From Zygnema cylindricum (lineage: Eukaryota > Streptophyta > Zygnematophyceae > Zygnematales > Zygnemataceae): a stretch of 64,000 nt of DNA. The notes beneath the pieces are model-generated. The model ran no database searches, was not told where the DNA came from, and saw only the letters and a program-made list of their open reading frames with translations. Below, in pieces: positions 44,626-55,570 of the stretch. Position 1 is the first letter of the stretch. Every line of letters starts with the position of its first letter. The stretch spans positions 134,920 to 198,919 of the forward strand of contig JBBHKE010002847.1 of assembly GCA_037447655.1 (NCBI GenBank). Reading direction: 5' to 3'. Both the position numbers and the translations under genes were made by a program.

Positions 44626-46677
44626 CTCCCCTTATTTTTTAGTCTGTCTTTTCTTTCAGTCCACACTTCTCTCGACAAAATATCAATATCAAAGAGGGAA
44701 TCGACTTAGTCATCATATCTGCTACCATCTCTCCATCCAGTCTATATTCCAAACAAATTATTTTATTCTCAACCTTCTCCCTAAAAAGCTTAAACGAATA
44801 TCGTTAAATTCTATGGGCTCCATTGCCACACAGAATTCGTAGATCAAAAGAAGCTAATCTAGATAGTGTCGACTCTAAGTTTATATATACCTAAATGATT
44901 GACCCCTTGACAATCAGAACCCTATTAGAGCTTCACCCCTGTGAAATAAGACTTTTTGTGTGCTCAGTTCCACCACAGAATGCAAAGTTAGAATATGAGA
45001 TTTGGACACATTCACCCACTTTGACTTTCCCTTAGAAATGCAGCCACCCTGGCAGGCAATAACTCTGAGCGACTAGACCCCTATGTAGCTTGGACTCCCT
45101 TGAGTCCGAAGCAAAAAGAATCACTGAATTTGCTCCCTTGAGCAGTAAGTTATGGCTGGCCAAAGGCGGCCTATAAATACAGAAGCTCTCTGGAAAGAGG
45201 CGGCTACCTAAGAATTGTCTAAGTCCTAATCCCCTCTCTAAACCCCCTTCTACAGTTGTACCTAGCCAATCCTACGACTGTAAAGTACTAGAAGGTACAG
45301 GTGTCGCTGTACTTCTTGTACGGCCTTGTATGGCATGGCCGTCCTGCTGTCGTATGTCATTTCCTAAGCCGTAGTTGCACCCTCCGCGATATTTGCTGTC
45401 CATTAGTGGACTACCACGTGTCACCCGGTGACGTCTCCCCCATAAACACCCAAACGACCACTCCGGTGCTTCGGCTTCATTGTGAGCCGTCCGATCAACG
45501 CAACATTTAATTCCATCCGTTGAAATTGCATGTCGACTTCATTTCGTGCGTTCTGATTTTTTTTGGTGCGGCCATGGTAGTTATATGTAATTCCCGGGCT
45601 GTAATGTGTTAAATGCATTTCGCGACGTGATAATTTGTAAATACCTAACGTACCATATATACTTCAACATCGGTCTTAGACTATAGGATAAGAGTAACGG
45701 CTACTTTCACGGACGGCAGGTGCCAAGATCAAATCCTTGGTTCGTGAATCCTTTTTGGTAAATCTACCAACTTCTCCTTGTTGTCTCCTTCAGACAACCT
45801 AGACAGCCATGGCTCTAACTCCCTCTCCAGTCTTCAGTGACTGCGACAAGTGTGGGGACTTAAGAGAGGAGTAAGAGGCAAACTCTGTGTGCTTCTTTTG
45901 TGCCTTTTATTTTACATCCTGCAGACCTAAAAAATACTCAAATATCAACATATCCATTTGTTTTGCTTTGAAGTGATGCTTAGGGGTTGCTGCAATTTCA
46001 ATCCCAACTTGATTATCATAAAATATCTTTTGCACTCCATTATTCATATATCCCAGTTCTTGAAGCAAAGATTTCACCCACATTTATTCTTTCACAGCCG
46101 ACAAGGCCATATACTCAGCCTCCATGGTGGACTGAGCAATCACCTTTTGTTGCTTGTTGCTCTAACAGGAAACCCCATTTCCAACATACAACACATACCC
46201 TTAAGTACATCTGTCTATGAGAGCATCCCCATAACTGGCATCACTCCAAGTGGTGATGTCAGTATTATCCCTTGTTAAATGCAACCAAATATCTCTTATT
46301 CCTATCAAGTATTGCATGACCCTTTTAGCCGCTTCCTAATCGTTCTTTCTATGATCCTTCAGAATCCTACATAGTACCCCATAGCTGCTGCTATATTGGG
46401 CAAGTACAGTTCCTAAATTGATCAAACTACCGAAAATTTGTTTGTACGGAAGAGTTTGCATGAACTTGCTTTCTTTAGGTCGTAACTCATTATCTAAGAT
46501 CAAGTCTCCCTCTTCTGAGATTCCCTCATTTCCCTTCTTTAAGTCCATTGGAGTCGTACAAATATTTGCTTTATCCATTTGAATATTTTCAAGAATATTC
46601 CATATTGTTTCCTTTTGAGTTAGTCTAATTGTTTTCTTCTCTTTATTGCTTTCCATTTGAATTTCTGAAATGTACTT
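44626..46677 (-). pseudogene. 3' part of Copia family A polyprotein, minus strand, with a solo LTR inside
   Basis: From high to low coordinates: the end of the RT (KKTIRLTQKETIWNILENIQ, TTPMDLKKGNEG), RNase H remnants, then the C-terminus and 3' LTR. It corresponds to 60450-61330 of the plus-strand copy. A solo family B LTR (44803-45949) splits the RNase H. The upstream RT part continues at 52905 on the other side of the 46683-52904 element. Confidence 0.75.
44803..45949 (-). repeat. Solo LTR of Copia family B, minus strand
   Basis: 1,147 bp, starting GTTGATATTTG on the minus strand, with GATAT on both sides (44798-44802, 45950-45954). It interrupts an RNase H coding segment whose two halves abut when it is removed. 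It carries a GTAC palindrome (45284-45320) and a plus-strand tRNA-like module (45677-45745). Confidence 0.85.
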
Positions 46678-46682
46678 TGCCT

Positions 46683-47667
46683 TGTTGTTTTGGAAACCTT
46701 AAGTTCTCTCTATATCTTGCTGCTATGTTGCCATGCTGCGCTAAGTCTGACATCGCAGCTAGAAACCTTGAGCACTCTACACTTGTTGCTGTGCTGCTAT
46801 GGTGCTCTGATCTGATATCGTAGCTGCGCTGCTCTAATATCACAGCTGCGCTGACAGATCATAGCAGTCATAGCAGTCATAGCAGTGTGCGCAAGAAAGG
46901 TGTTCTGAATATGAGTCAGTTTGTGTGAAGATAAATTGACGGGGACATGATTTAGTGAGTATGTAACGCGAAAGGGAGTACACAGATTCGGTGCACTTTA
47001 TGCACACGTGTCGGTCCGTGAGAAAGTCAAGTTTGGTTGTTCTAGAAGAAAAAGGTACAGTTACATTTGAGGACCAAATTTATACGTGGAGGTTCATCTT
47101 CGGTGATGAAAGAATACGTGGAAAGCGGACGAAGTCCGCCGTCATTTTTGGAAGAGAAGTATTGACTGTACCGTCATTTCAGCGGACGAACTTTAACCGC
47201 GTACTATTTCATTTCTAGCTGCTGTCTGATTGGTGGAAATAATTATGTGCATTCGACGGTGGGATTTTTGTTAATGAAGAGTAGTGTACCATTTGACCAC
47301 GCTAGTTGTAGTACGGTGTGATCAACCGTAGGCTCACTTGTATATATAGGACTTAGATTACTTTAGGAAAAGTAGGATTGTTGTGTAGGAAAAACTGCGA
47401 AGCAGTTTTTTGGGTGTGTTTGAATTATAAGATCATTGTGATCTTTTGGCTGATCTTTGTGAAATTTTGCATGTGGGTTCTTTGGTGTATATTTTATATT
47501 GTGGCAAATTTGCAGACTTAGCGTGTGTCTTGTTTGTTTGGGGCTTCATTGTGAAGTTGGTTGTTTGTGGGATTTCGTGAGAGTTTCCTCTTTGCACAAT
47601 TGATTATCATGGCAACTGCCGGTGCTTCTTCATCTTCTTCAGTGGCACTAGCTGCCTCAAATCAACA
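46683..47667 (+). repeat. 5' LTR of C1 Copia
   Basis: Contains a CATAGCAGT tandem repeat (about 46859-46890), a TATA box (TATATATA at about 47340-47347), two short hairpins (47390-47410 and 47429-47445) and the Gag start codon at 47609. The LTR end CAAATCAACA is fixed by comparison with the 3' LTR and the target duplication. Confidence 0.93.
47340..47347 (+). promoter_or_regulatory. TATA box of C1 LTR
   Basis: TATATATA is followed by ACTTAG-type sequence where transcription should start about 30 bp later. The same box is in the 3' LTR near 52579-52586. This puts the Gag ATG about 240 nt into the transcript. Confidence 0.6.
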
Positions 47668-48718
47668 GGTTATGGGCCCACCCTCACGGATCCCGGTGTT
47701 TAATGGGCAAAAGTATCTTTATTGGGCGGATTTGACTAAGTCTTATTTGAAACAAGTGAAATTATATGATGTGATTTCGGGTATTCTTCCAGATACGGAT
47801 CCGGAGTTTGGAAAGAAAAATGAAGATGCATTACATGTGTTGAAGTTACTTTTGTCAGAAGATCTTAACATGACATATATCAATATTTCTACGGCATCTG
47901 AAATATCGAAGGCCTTGAGTGAATCTTATGTCTTAGCTAGTGAGCAGAATGAGGTTGTCACTGCTGGAAAAATTTGGGACTATAAATATACTGGGGGTGA
48001 CATGAACTCATATTGTAATGGCTTAAAACTTCTATTATCGGAGAATGCATGTTTCGGGGGGAGTTTTCCTCCTTATCATCAAGCTATGATTCTAATGAGA
48101 GGGCTTCCTAATGAATATAGAGGAGCAGCGGAGCAGCTAAGACGGTTAGAGAAGAGTAAATGGAATATAGCAGTTGCTCAGGCTTATATCCTAGACAAAG
48201 AGGCAACTCAGATAGCATTAAATGGTGGTCAATCAGTGGTTGCTTACAATGCAAAGACATATAAGCCGATTGGTTTTTCTGGAAACAGAAACTTTACCCC
48301 CAATCAGAATTATAGGCAATATGATAAGTGTGTCTATTGCTTTGGTCAAAGTCATGTTTTCCGGCTGTGTCCGGCATTTATAAAAGCGTGTGAAACAGGA
48401 ATTTATCGTGCGGGATGGAGGGTGCGATCGGAGGATTCATCACCAAAATTTCCGACATCAATACTGCCGATTAAAAATGCGGCATTCCTTGCATTTGATG
48501 AGACGTCACAAGATGAACCACCGGAAGAAAAGAAAGATGTGGTCAGATTTCCACAATCGGATGATGACGAGTACTTTGCTCTTGCAAAAGATCTCATGGA
48601 GGGACCTCGAGAGAACGGATGGATTATGGACTCCGGATGCTCCTCCCACATGTGCGGCTCAAAACGCTTACTCCAATTCCCACTCGTCGCATTTATTACG
48701 CGGATGACAGCGGTGTAG
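47609..48718 (+). pseudogene. C1 Copia Gag and protease
   Basis: The ATG at 47609 lies inside the LTR (MATAGASSSSSVALAASNQQ) and the frame reads through the primer site as QQVMGPPSR. The Gag domain follows, with a zinc knuckle of pattern CX2CX4HX4C (CVYCFGQSHVFRLC, near 48330) and the protease motif WIMDSGCSSHMCG (near 48620-48660). The frame breaks about 48660-48680, after which the polyprotein continues in another frame. Gag forms the virus-like particle and the protease cleaves the polyprotein. The open frame upstream of 47609 has no other ATG. Confidence 0.88.
47668..47682 (+). promoter_or_regulatory. Primer-binding site matching the initiator-tRNA anticodon arm
   Basis: GGTTATGGGCCCACC directly follows the LTR. 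From knowledge of plant initiator tRNA, whose anticodon arm contains GGTGGGCCCATAACC, this is a perfect 15-nt complement. It is not the 3'-end site (TGGTATCAGAGC) used by most plant Copia elements. Confidence 0.85.
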
Positions 48719-50104
48719 AGGCTACGGCAAAGGGAAGCGTGGAGTTAGCATGTGACATCAATGGTCAGATTGTAAAGAGAACCTTGCATGATGTTCTCTA
48801 TATCCCAAAGTTTACAAAAAATTTGTTTTCCACTTCGGTAGCAGAAATGAAAGGTTTTGAAATTTTACAAAAGAATGGGAAAAAGGTAGTAAGCAAAGAT
48901 GGGAAGGTAGCTTTGGTAGGAACTAGAGGCCCAAACTTGTTGTACCGGATGGACTTGGCTAATGAAATTGACTTTGCATACTCTAGTGTCCTTCTGGAAA
49001 ATGTTTTGTGGCATAAGAGGCTCGGTCATGTTCATCATGAAAGGCTTGATAATATGGTAAAGCAAAATATGATAGATGGTGTTAAATTAGGAGAAACAGA
49101 TTCCCATGTATGTGATGGATGTGCTTTGGGAAAACTTCATAAGCTGCCACTACCTCAGACAGCGGATAACCGGGCAACGGATTTGCTGTAAATTATTCAT
49201 TCGGATGTGTGGGGGCCATCAAAAGTTCCTTCACTCAGTGGCAACAAGTTTTTGGTCACTTTTACGGATGACTTCTCAAGATATAGCAAGGTTTACTTTA
49301 TGAAAGAAAAGAGTGAAGTGCTCACTCACTTCAAGCATTTTCGGGTATGGGCCGAAAAACTTCATGGGAAACCGATCCTTTCCCTTCGGTCCGACAACGG
49401 AGGGGAATATATTTCTCATGCATTTTCTAAATACTTAAAAAACAATGGCATTTCTCGGCAATTTACAGTTCCTTATACTCCGGAACAGAATGGAGTATCC
49501 GAAAGACTCAACCGAACTCTAACAGAAAGTGCAAAATCTATGTTACTAGATAAAGGAATAGATTTCAAATTTTGGGGTGAAGCTTTCTCGTGTGCGTCGT
49601 ATATTAGAAATAGAATAGATACTAGAGCAGTAAAAGGGAAAACACCATATGAAGTGTGGACCGGAAGAAAACCGAATGTTAGTCACTTCCGAGTTTTTGG
49701 GAGTAAATGTTTTATTTTGGATAATCTCCCTATTTCTAAGCTTAGTCCAAAATCGATTCCAGGAATTTTTATGGGTAATGATGATGAATCCGTGGGCTAT
49801 AAAGTATTTAATAGGGATAGGAATACTCTTCAGACTGCTAGAAATATTCAGGTTAAAGAAGAGAGCAGATCGATAGATGTTTTTGGTATGACAGATTTTG
49901 AAAAAGATTCCAAAATCAAAGAATATGTTATTTTTGAAAGTGTTCCTCTCGCTTGTTCTAGTCCCACTTTGGACCCTCCGGCTGGTCCCCTTGTGGAGAA
50001 TCATCCTCCTCCTCCACCACCTCCTCCTCGGCGGCAACCTACGGATCCAACAATTCCAGCCTCAGATTTTCCGGGGGGAAAAAGGCAAAGCAGCAGGCTA
50101 CGAC
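48670..50104 (+). pseudogene. C1 Copia pre-integrase and integrase
   Basis: Contains the zinc-binding pre-integrase motif (HKRLGHVHHERL ... CDGCALGK) and integrase core residues D (HSDVWGP), D (LRSDNGGEY) and E (QNGVSERLNRT), all present. One in-frame TAA at 49189-49191, just before the first catalytic D, interrupts it. The Pro-rich linker and basic GGKRQSSRLR segment end the recognisable part; a short tandem repeat follows. Confidence 0.88.
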
Positions 50105-50285
50105 ACTGCGAAGCTGCGCTATTTTCTGTCGGATCAGTGGATCTGACTGAAAACTGCGACGTTGCGAAACTGCGAAGCTGCGATGTTGCGAAGCAGGAAA
50201 GCTGCGAAGCTGGAAAGCTGCGACGCTGCGAAGCTGCAAAGCTGCGACGCTGCGAAATTGCGAGGCTGCAAAACTGCTCTATTAT
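50105..50285 (+). repeat. GCTGCGA(A/C) tandem repeat inside the Copia polyprotein
   Basis: About fifteen degenerate copies of GAAGCTGCGACGCTGC lie between integrase and RT. In the integrase frame they read as (C)DVAKLRSC-like units. The related element at 58-61 kb has an acidic/basic linker here instead. The array also contains the frame change between integrase and RT. Confidence 0.8.
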
Positions 50286-50305
50286 CTGCCAGCATGATGG
50301 AACCG

Positions 50306-51862
50306 GTCACAATACAAGAAGCCTTTTCAGCTCCGGAAAAAGATCAATGGATCGCTGCGGCTAACGATGAAATGTGATCGATAATGGAGGCTCAAACTTG
50401 GGAGCTTGTGGAGCTTCCACCAGACCGAAAAGCCATCGGCTGTAAGTGGGTCTTTAAAGTAAAGCTGAATCCAGATAACTCTATTGAAAGATATAAGGCT
50501 AGGCTTGTTGCTAAAGGCTATAGTCAGAAGGAGGGAATTGACTATGAAGAGACTTTTTCTCCGGTTGTCCGATTTCCAAATGTTAGAATTTTGTTATCCT
50601 TAGCGGCCATCGGGAATATGCAACTACATCAAATGGATGTTAAGACAACTTTCTTGCATGGAGATTTAGAGGAAGTAATTTATATGAAGCAGCCTGAAAG
50701 GTATGAAGAGACTGGAAAAGAAAATCTGGTCTGTAAATTGTTGAAATCCCTGTATGGTTTGAAGCAGGCTCCACGTCAGTGGAACCTAAAACTAGATGAG
50801 TTTCTTACCAGTCTAGGATTCGTCAGGATTAGCTCAGATCACTCAGTCTATGTTATGGAAGGGAAAGATGGGATTATGTACATTGAGGTATTTGTAGATG
50901 ATTTGCTGTTGTTAAGCAAGTCATTAAATGAAATAAATAAAATAAAGGGATCCTTGAATTTAAGATTTGAGATAAAGGACTTAGGTGAGGCAAAGTATAT
51001 TCTTGGAATTCAAGTAAAAAGGGATAGAGATAGGAGAACAATCCATCTAACGCAGCGTGAAGCGATAGGAAATTTGCTTGAAAAGTTTGGCATGGCAGAG
51101 GGAAACAAAAGTGCCACTCCCATGGAATTTAAGCAGAAAGTGGAAGGCATGGAGACCAATGGAGGAATCATTTTTGACGATACCTTGGAGTCAGGGGAGG
51201 CAGATTTTATGGCCACCATTCCATACTGGCAGATTGTTGGTAGCCTAATTTACTTCATGAACTGCACAAGGCCGGATATTGCGGCAGTAGTTGGCGCTTT
51301 GAGTCGAAGTTTTCAGAATCCAAGAAAAACAGATTGGGAGGCCGCAAAGAGGGTTCTTCAGTACCTTCTAGGAACACGCGATCTTAGACTTGCTCTCGGT
51401 GGAGATGAAGTCAAAATTCAGACATGGAGCGATGCTAGCGATAGAGACATGCCAAGCCGCCGTTCCACCACTGGATTCATTTTGAAGATTGGAACTGGAA
51501 CATGCAGCTAGAGCAGCAAGCTTCAAAAGGTAACAGCTCAGTCTACAATGGAGGCTGAATATATGGCAGCAAGCTTAGCTGTCAAGGAGTTACTATGGGT
51601 GAAGTCGCTCCTCCAAGAACTTCATTTTATGCCATCCGAACCTCAAATAGTGTGGTGTGACAACCAAGCAGCTATTGCGATTGCATCCAACCCGAGTCAT
51701 CACTTCAAAAGCAAGCACATTGACATCAAGCTGCATTTTGTAAGAGTGAAGGTGATGAACAAAGTTTTAAAGCTAAGTTATCTTTCCGATGAAAGATGGT
51801 AGCAGATATGATGACTAAGTCTTTACCTGCACCTAAGTTGAAGTTATGTAGAGAGGAATGTG
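50306..51862 (+). pseudogene. C1 Copia reverse transcriptase and RNase H
   Basis: The RT begins near FSAPEKDQWIAAANDEM, then a TGA stop (50375-50377), then WELVELPPDRKAIGCKWVFK, KARLVAKGYSQKEGIDYEET, SLYGLKQAPRQWN and the catalytic VDD (YIEVFVDDLLLLSK). RNase H has WSDASDRD, a TAG stop replacing a usual Trp codon (51509-51511), QSTMEAEYMA and CDNQAAIAIA, and a late frame break near 51795. All catalytic motifs are visible. Confidence 0.9.
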
Positions 51863-51899
51863 GACTCAGTGGCTAAGAGAGTCTAAAGGTTTAGGGGAG

Positions 51900-52904
51900 T
51901 GCTATTTTGGAAACCTTGAGTTCTCTCTATATCTTGCTGCCATGCTGCGCTAAGTCTGACATCGCAGCTAGAAACCTTGAGCACTCTACACTTGTTGCTG
52001 TGTTGCTATGCTGCTCTGATCTGACATCGCAGCTGCGCTGCTCTAATATCACAGTTGCGCTGATAGATCATAGCAGTCATAGCAGTCATAGCAGTCGTAG
52101 CAGAGTCATAGTAGCTATAGCAGTCTGCGCAAGAAAGGTGTTCTGAATAAAAGTCAGTTAGAGTGAAAATAAATTGTCGAGGACATGATTTAGTGAGTAT
52201 GTAAACTCGAAAGGGAGTACACAAATTTGGTGCACTCCAGACACACGTGTCGGTCCGTGAGAAAGTCAAGTTTGGTTGTTCTAGAAGAAAAGGTACAGTT
52301 ACATTTGAGGACCAAAGTTACATGTGGAGGTTTATCTTCGGTGATGAAAGAATACGTGGATAGCGGACGGAAACCGCTGTCATTTTTGGAAGAGAAGTAT
52401 TGACTGTACCGTCATTTCAGCGGACGAACTTTAACCGCGTACTATTTCATTTCTAGCTGCTGTCTGATTGGTAGAAATAATTATGTGCATTCGACGGTGG
52501 GATTTTGTAAATGAAGAGTAGTGTACCAATTGACCACGCTAGTTGTAGTACAGTGTGATCAACCGTAGGCTCACTTGTATATATAGGACTTATATTACTT
52601 TAGAAAAAGTAGGATTGTTGTGTAGGAAAAACTGCGAAGCAGTTTTTTGGGTGTGTTTGAATTATAAGATCACTGTGATCTTTTGGCGGAACTTTGTGAA
52701 ATTCTGCTTGTGGTTTCTTTGGTGTATATGTTATATTGTGGCAAATTTGCAGACCTAGGGTGTGTCTGGTTTGCTTGGGGCTTCATTGTGAAGTTGGTTG
52801 TTTGTGGGATTTCGTGAGAGTTTCCTCTTTGCACAATTGATTATCATGGCAACTGCCGGTGCTTCTTCATCTTCTTCAGTGGCACCAGCTATCTCAAATC
52901 AACA
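51900..52904 (+). repeat. 3' LTR of C1 Copia
   Basis: 1,005 bp, preceded by AGGGGAG. It repeats the TATA box, both hairpins and the Gag start segment (ATG near 52846) seen in the 5' LTR. The extra length is mostly additional CATAGCAGT-like units. Confidence 0.93.
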
Positions 52905-53012
52905 TGCCTTTCCCAAGCCCTTCATTTGAAATCTACTCTTGAGATCTTTCGTCAATCCATTAATTTTCTCCATTGACTTACTCAAAACAAGCAAATAATA
53001 AAAAAATTGAAG
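52905..53012 (-). pseudogene. Copia family A RT fragment continuing from 46677
   Basis: On the minus strand it matches the segment after the YLDD motif of the plus-strand family A copy (SMEKINRLKKDLKSRFEIKD), with decay. Together with 44626-46682 it forms the older element into which C1 inserted. Confidence 0.7.
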
Positions 53013-54360
53013 AAAATGATAGAGAAATATTTATTGGGAATTAAATTAGAAAGTGATAGTGGAAAGAATTTCATGGGAGCTTCGAAATGAGGGGTTGCCT
53101 TTTTTTTGTAGGAAACCGGGTCACTCTATGGAGGAATGCCCTTGTTTGGAAAAACTCAGAGGAAGAGGAGAAAGAGGATGAAGATATTTGGTGCTTCTCC
53201 ACATCGGTAGAATGGAGAAGAGAGAAAAACAAACAGAATTCCACGAAAGCAACATAGTTCTTTTGGAGTTATAAGATAAGTAAAGGGAAAGGAGGTTACT
53301 TGAGAGAGTTAAACATGATGAGGATGTCAAGGAGTGTACAAAATATGGCTTAGAAATGAAAAAAAGAAATGTAGGATCCATAATTGAAAAAGGGAAAAAT
53401 AAAAATAATGAGGATAATTTTATAAATATTTTGGAAACAGAAAACTGGTCGGAAAAGGAGACTTCAGTGGATTCCGAGGAAAGGGGAGAAGTAAATCTAG
53501 AGGGGGTTTTAAAGGATAGGGGAGAAGAGGAATATTTAATGAAATGCTCAAGGGAGCAAATTATGAGATTCTTTTTGCTGCGGACTCAAGGGAGTTCAAG
53601 CTACACAATGATGTAGTCGGTCATAGTTTTTGCCTGCCACGGTGACTGTATTTCGAAGGGAAAGTTAAAGTGGGGGTATGTGTCCAAATACTCATATTCT
53701 AACTTCGCATTCTCTGGGGGAATTGAGCACACAAAAAGTCTTCTTTCACGGGGGGTGAAGCTGTATTGGGGTTTTGACAGTCAAGATGTCAATCATTTGG
53801 GTTTGTATCAACTTGGAGAGGGCACTATCTAGATAAGCTTATTTGGATCTGCAAATTTTGTGGGAAATGTAACCCATAGAATTTAAGGTTTTGGGCCCAC
53901 CATCTAGGGTGCTTATGTTTGATGGAACACAATTTACTTATTGAGAATTTATGATGGAGGGATTCCTTTTCGAAAAATACTTATGTGGAATTGTTTCGGG
54001 ACAAATGAGGTGTCCGCCACCAGGCTTTGGTGGAACTCACTATGGAGATTCACCTGAGGCTTCCAAGAAAACCAACAAGGTTCAGATGCAACGGAAGGTG
54101 AAGGGAAAATCATTGCAATGGAAGAGGGAAAATGGGAGAAGGGAAAAGGAACACTTATGGTAATGGGAGATAGGCTATCCGCTACTATTCCACTTGTAGG
54201 GATTATAACTGAACCAAAAACTGAAGTATGTTCCATCAGGTTATGGGCCCACCATCTAGGGGGCCTATGTTTGATGGAACAGACTTCACCTATTGGGAAT
54301 TTACGATGGAGGGATTGCTTTTCGAAAAACATTTATAGGGAATTGTTTCGAGACAATCCA
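53013..54360 (+). pseudogene. Mosaic of Copia family B Gag and LTR fragments
   Basis: Contains a Gag zinc knuckle (FCRKPGHSMEECPC, near 53095), an acidic segment (SEKETSVDSEERGEVNLEGV), an LTR fragment (about 53546-53890), then the LTR-end/primer/Gag start unit twice (about 53875-54170 and 54235-54355) encoding GPPSRV...MFDGT..YWEF. Everything is broken by stops and rearrangements. Confidence 0.65.
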
Positions 54361-54361
54361 A

Positions 54362-55570
54362 CTCCAAGTTGATACAAACCCAAATGACTGACAACTTGAC
54401 AGTGAAAACCCCAATGTAACTTCACCCCCCGTGAAACAAGACTTTCTGTGTGCTCAGTTCCCCCACAGAATTCAAAGGTAGAATATGAGTAGTTGGACAC
54501 ATTCCCCCACTTTGAATTTCCCTTAGAAATACAGCCACCTTGGCAGGCAAAATCTATTACCGACTACACCCCTGTGTAGCCTGGACTCCCTTGAGTCCGT
54601 AACAAAAAAAATCTCTTAATTTGCTCACCTGAGCATTAAGTTATGGCTGTTCAAAGACAACAAATTTATACAAAATGCCTCTAGGGGAGAGGGCTTCCAA
54701 AAAAATGTCTAAGTACTAAGAACTTACTCAAACTATCATACACTATATACTGTACATACAAAGTACAATAGCCGTCGTACTTTATGTACGGAATTATGTG
54801 GCACCACTCTCGGTCTGCCACGTGGCAAATAAGTCGTCGCCATTATGTCCCTTTCTTCTCCGGCATCCTATAGGATGGTTCAACGTGTCATTTTCCTCCA
54901 TTTTCGCGAAGTGTCGCCAAAATAGCCATTCGGGCAGGTCGTCACTCACGCGTGCTGTCCGTTAAAAATACGGCGAGCAACGTCAGCCGTTTGATCTTGA
55001 CGACGTGCAAATCTTTTTCCGGTCGTTGAATTTCTAAGGTCGTTGTCCCTTTTTACGTTCGTTGAAATTCTACCGACGTCAATTTGGTCCATTAAATGAA
55101 AGCGTCGTCATTGACGTTGTATAAAAATATCGAACCAGTATCTTTTGTCCTCGCCTTAGTGGATAAGGAAAACGACTATGATTTTTGCAGACCTAGGTTA
55201 AAATCTGAGCAAAGGCAACATAATGGTCATCTTTTTTATATTATTCTCTACGTATTAACCTTATATATCTATTGTACCCTATATATCTCAACATTGGTCC
55301 TAGACTATTGGATAAAGTTACCGGCTGTAAGTGATTTGATTGACGGTAGGTACCCGGATCAAATTTTATGTTCGCCAAATTCCTTTTGTGTTAAATCTAC
55401 CAAACCTAATCTTTGACTCTCTAGAGAGCTTTGGCACCCATGACTCTAGCTCCCTCTCTAGCTTTCAGTGAATACGACAAGTGTGGGGGCTTGGAGAAGG
55501 GAGTTAGAGACAGACTGCCTCTGCCTTTTTCTATCCCAATATAGACCTAGAAAATACACAAATATCAACA
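54362..55570 (-). repeat. 3' LTR of a minus-strand Copia family B element
   Basis: On the minus strand it starts TGTTGATATTTGTG right after a polypurine tract (AATAAAGGGGG). It is truncated at the far end. It carries a GTAC-box region near 54757-54790 and two tRNA-like modules on the plus strand (about 55154-55218 and 55300-55378). Confidence 0.8.

Larger units (their letters stand above)
46683..52904 (+). mobile_element. Copia LTR retrotransposon (family C1), nearly complete, 6.2 kb
   Basis: LTRs 46683-47667 (985 bp) and 51900-52904 (1,005 bp), both TG...CA, flanked by the perfect duplication TGCCT (46678-46682 and 52905-52909). It is inserted in the RT of an older minus-strand Copia element. 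Primer site GGTTATGGGCCCACC at 47668-47682; polypurine AGGGGAG before the 3' LTR. The order Gag-PR-IN-RT-RNase H is that of Copia. It is inactivated by stops and frameshifts, and the LTRs differ by several substitutions and small indels, so it is not very young. Confidence 0.95.
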
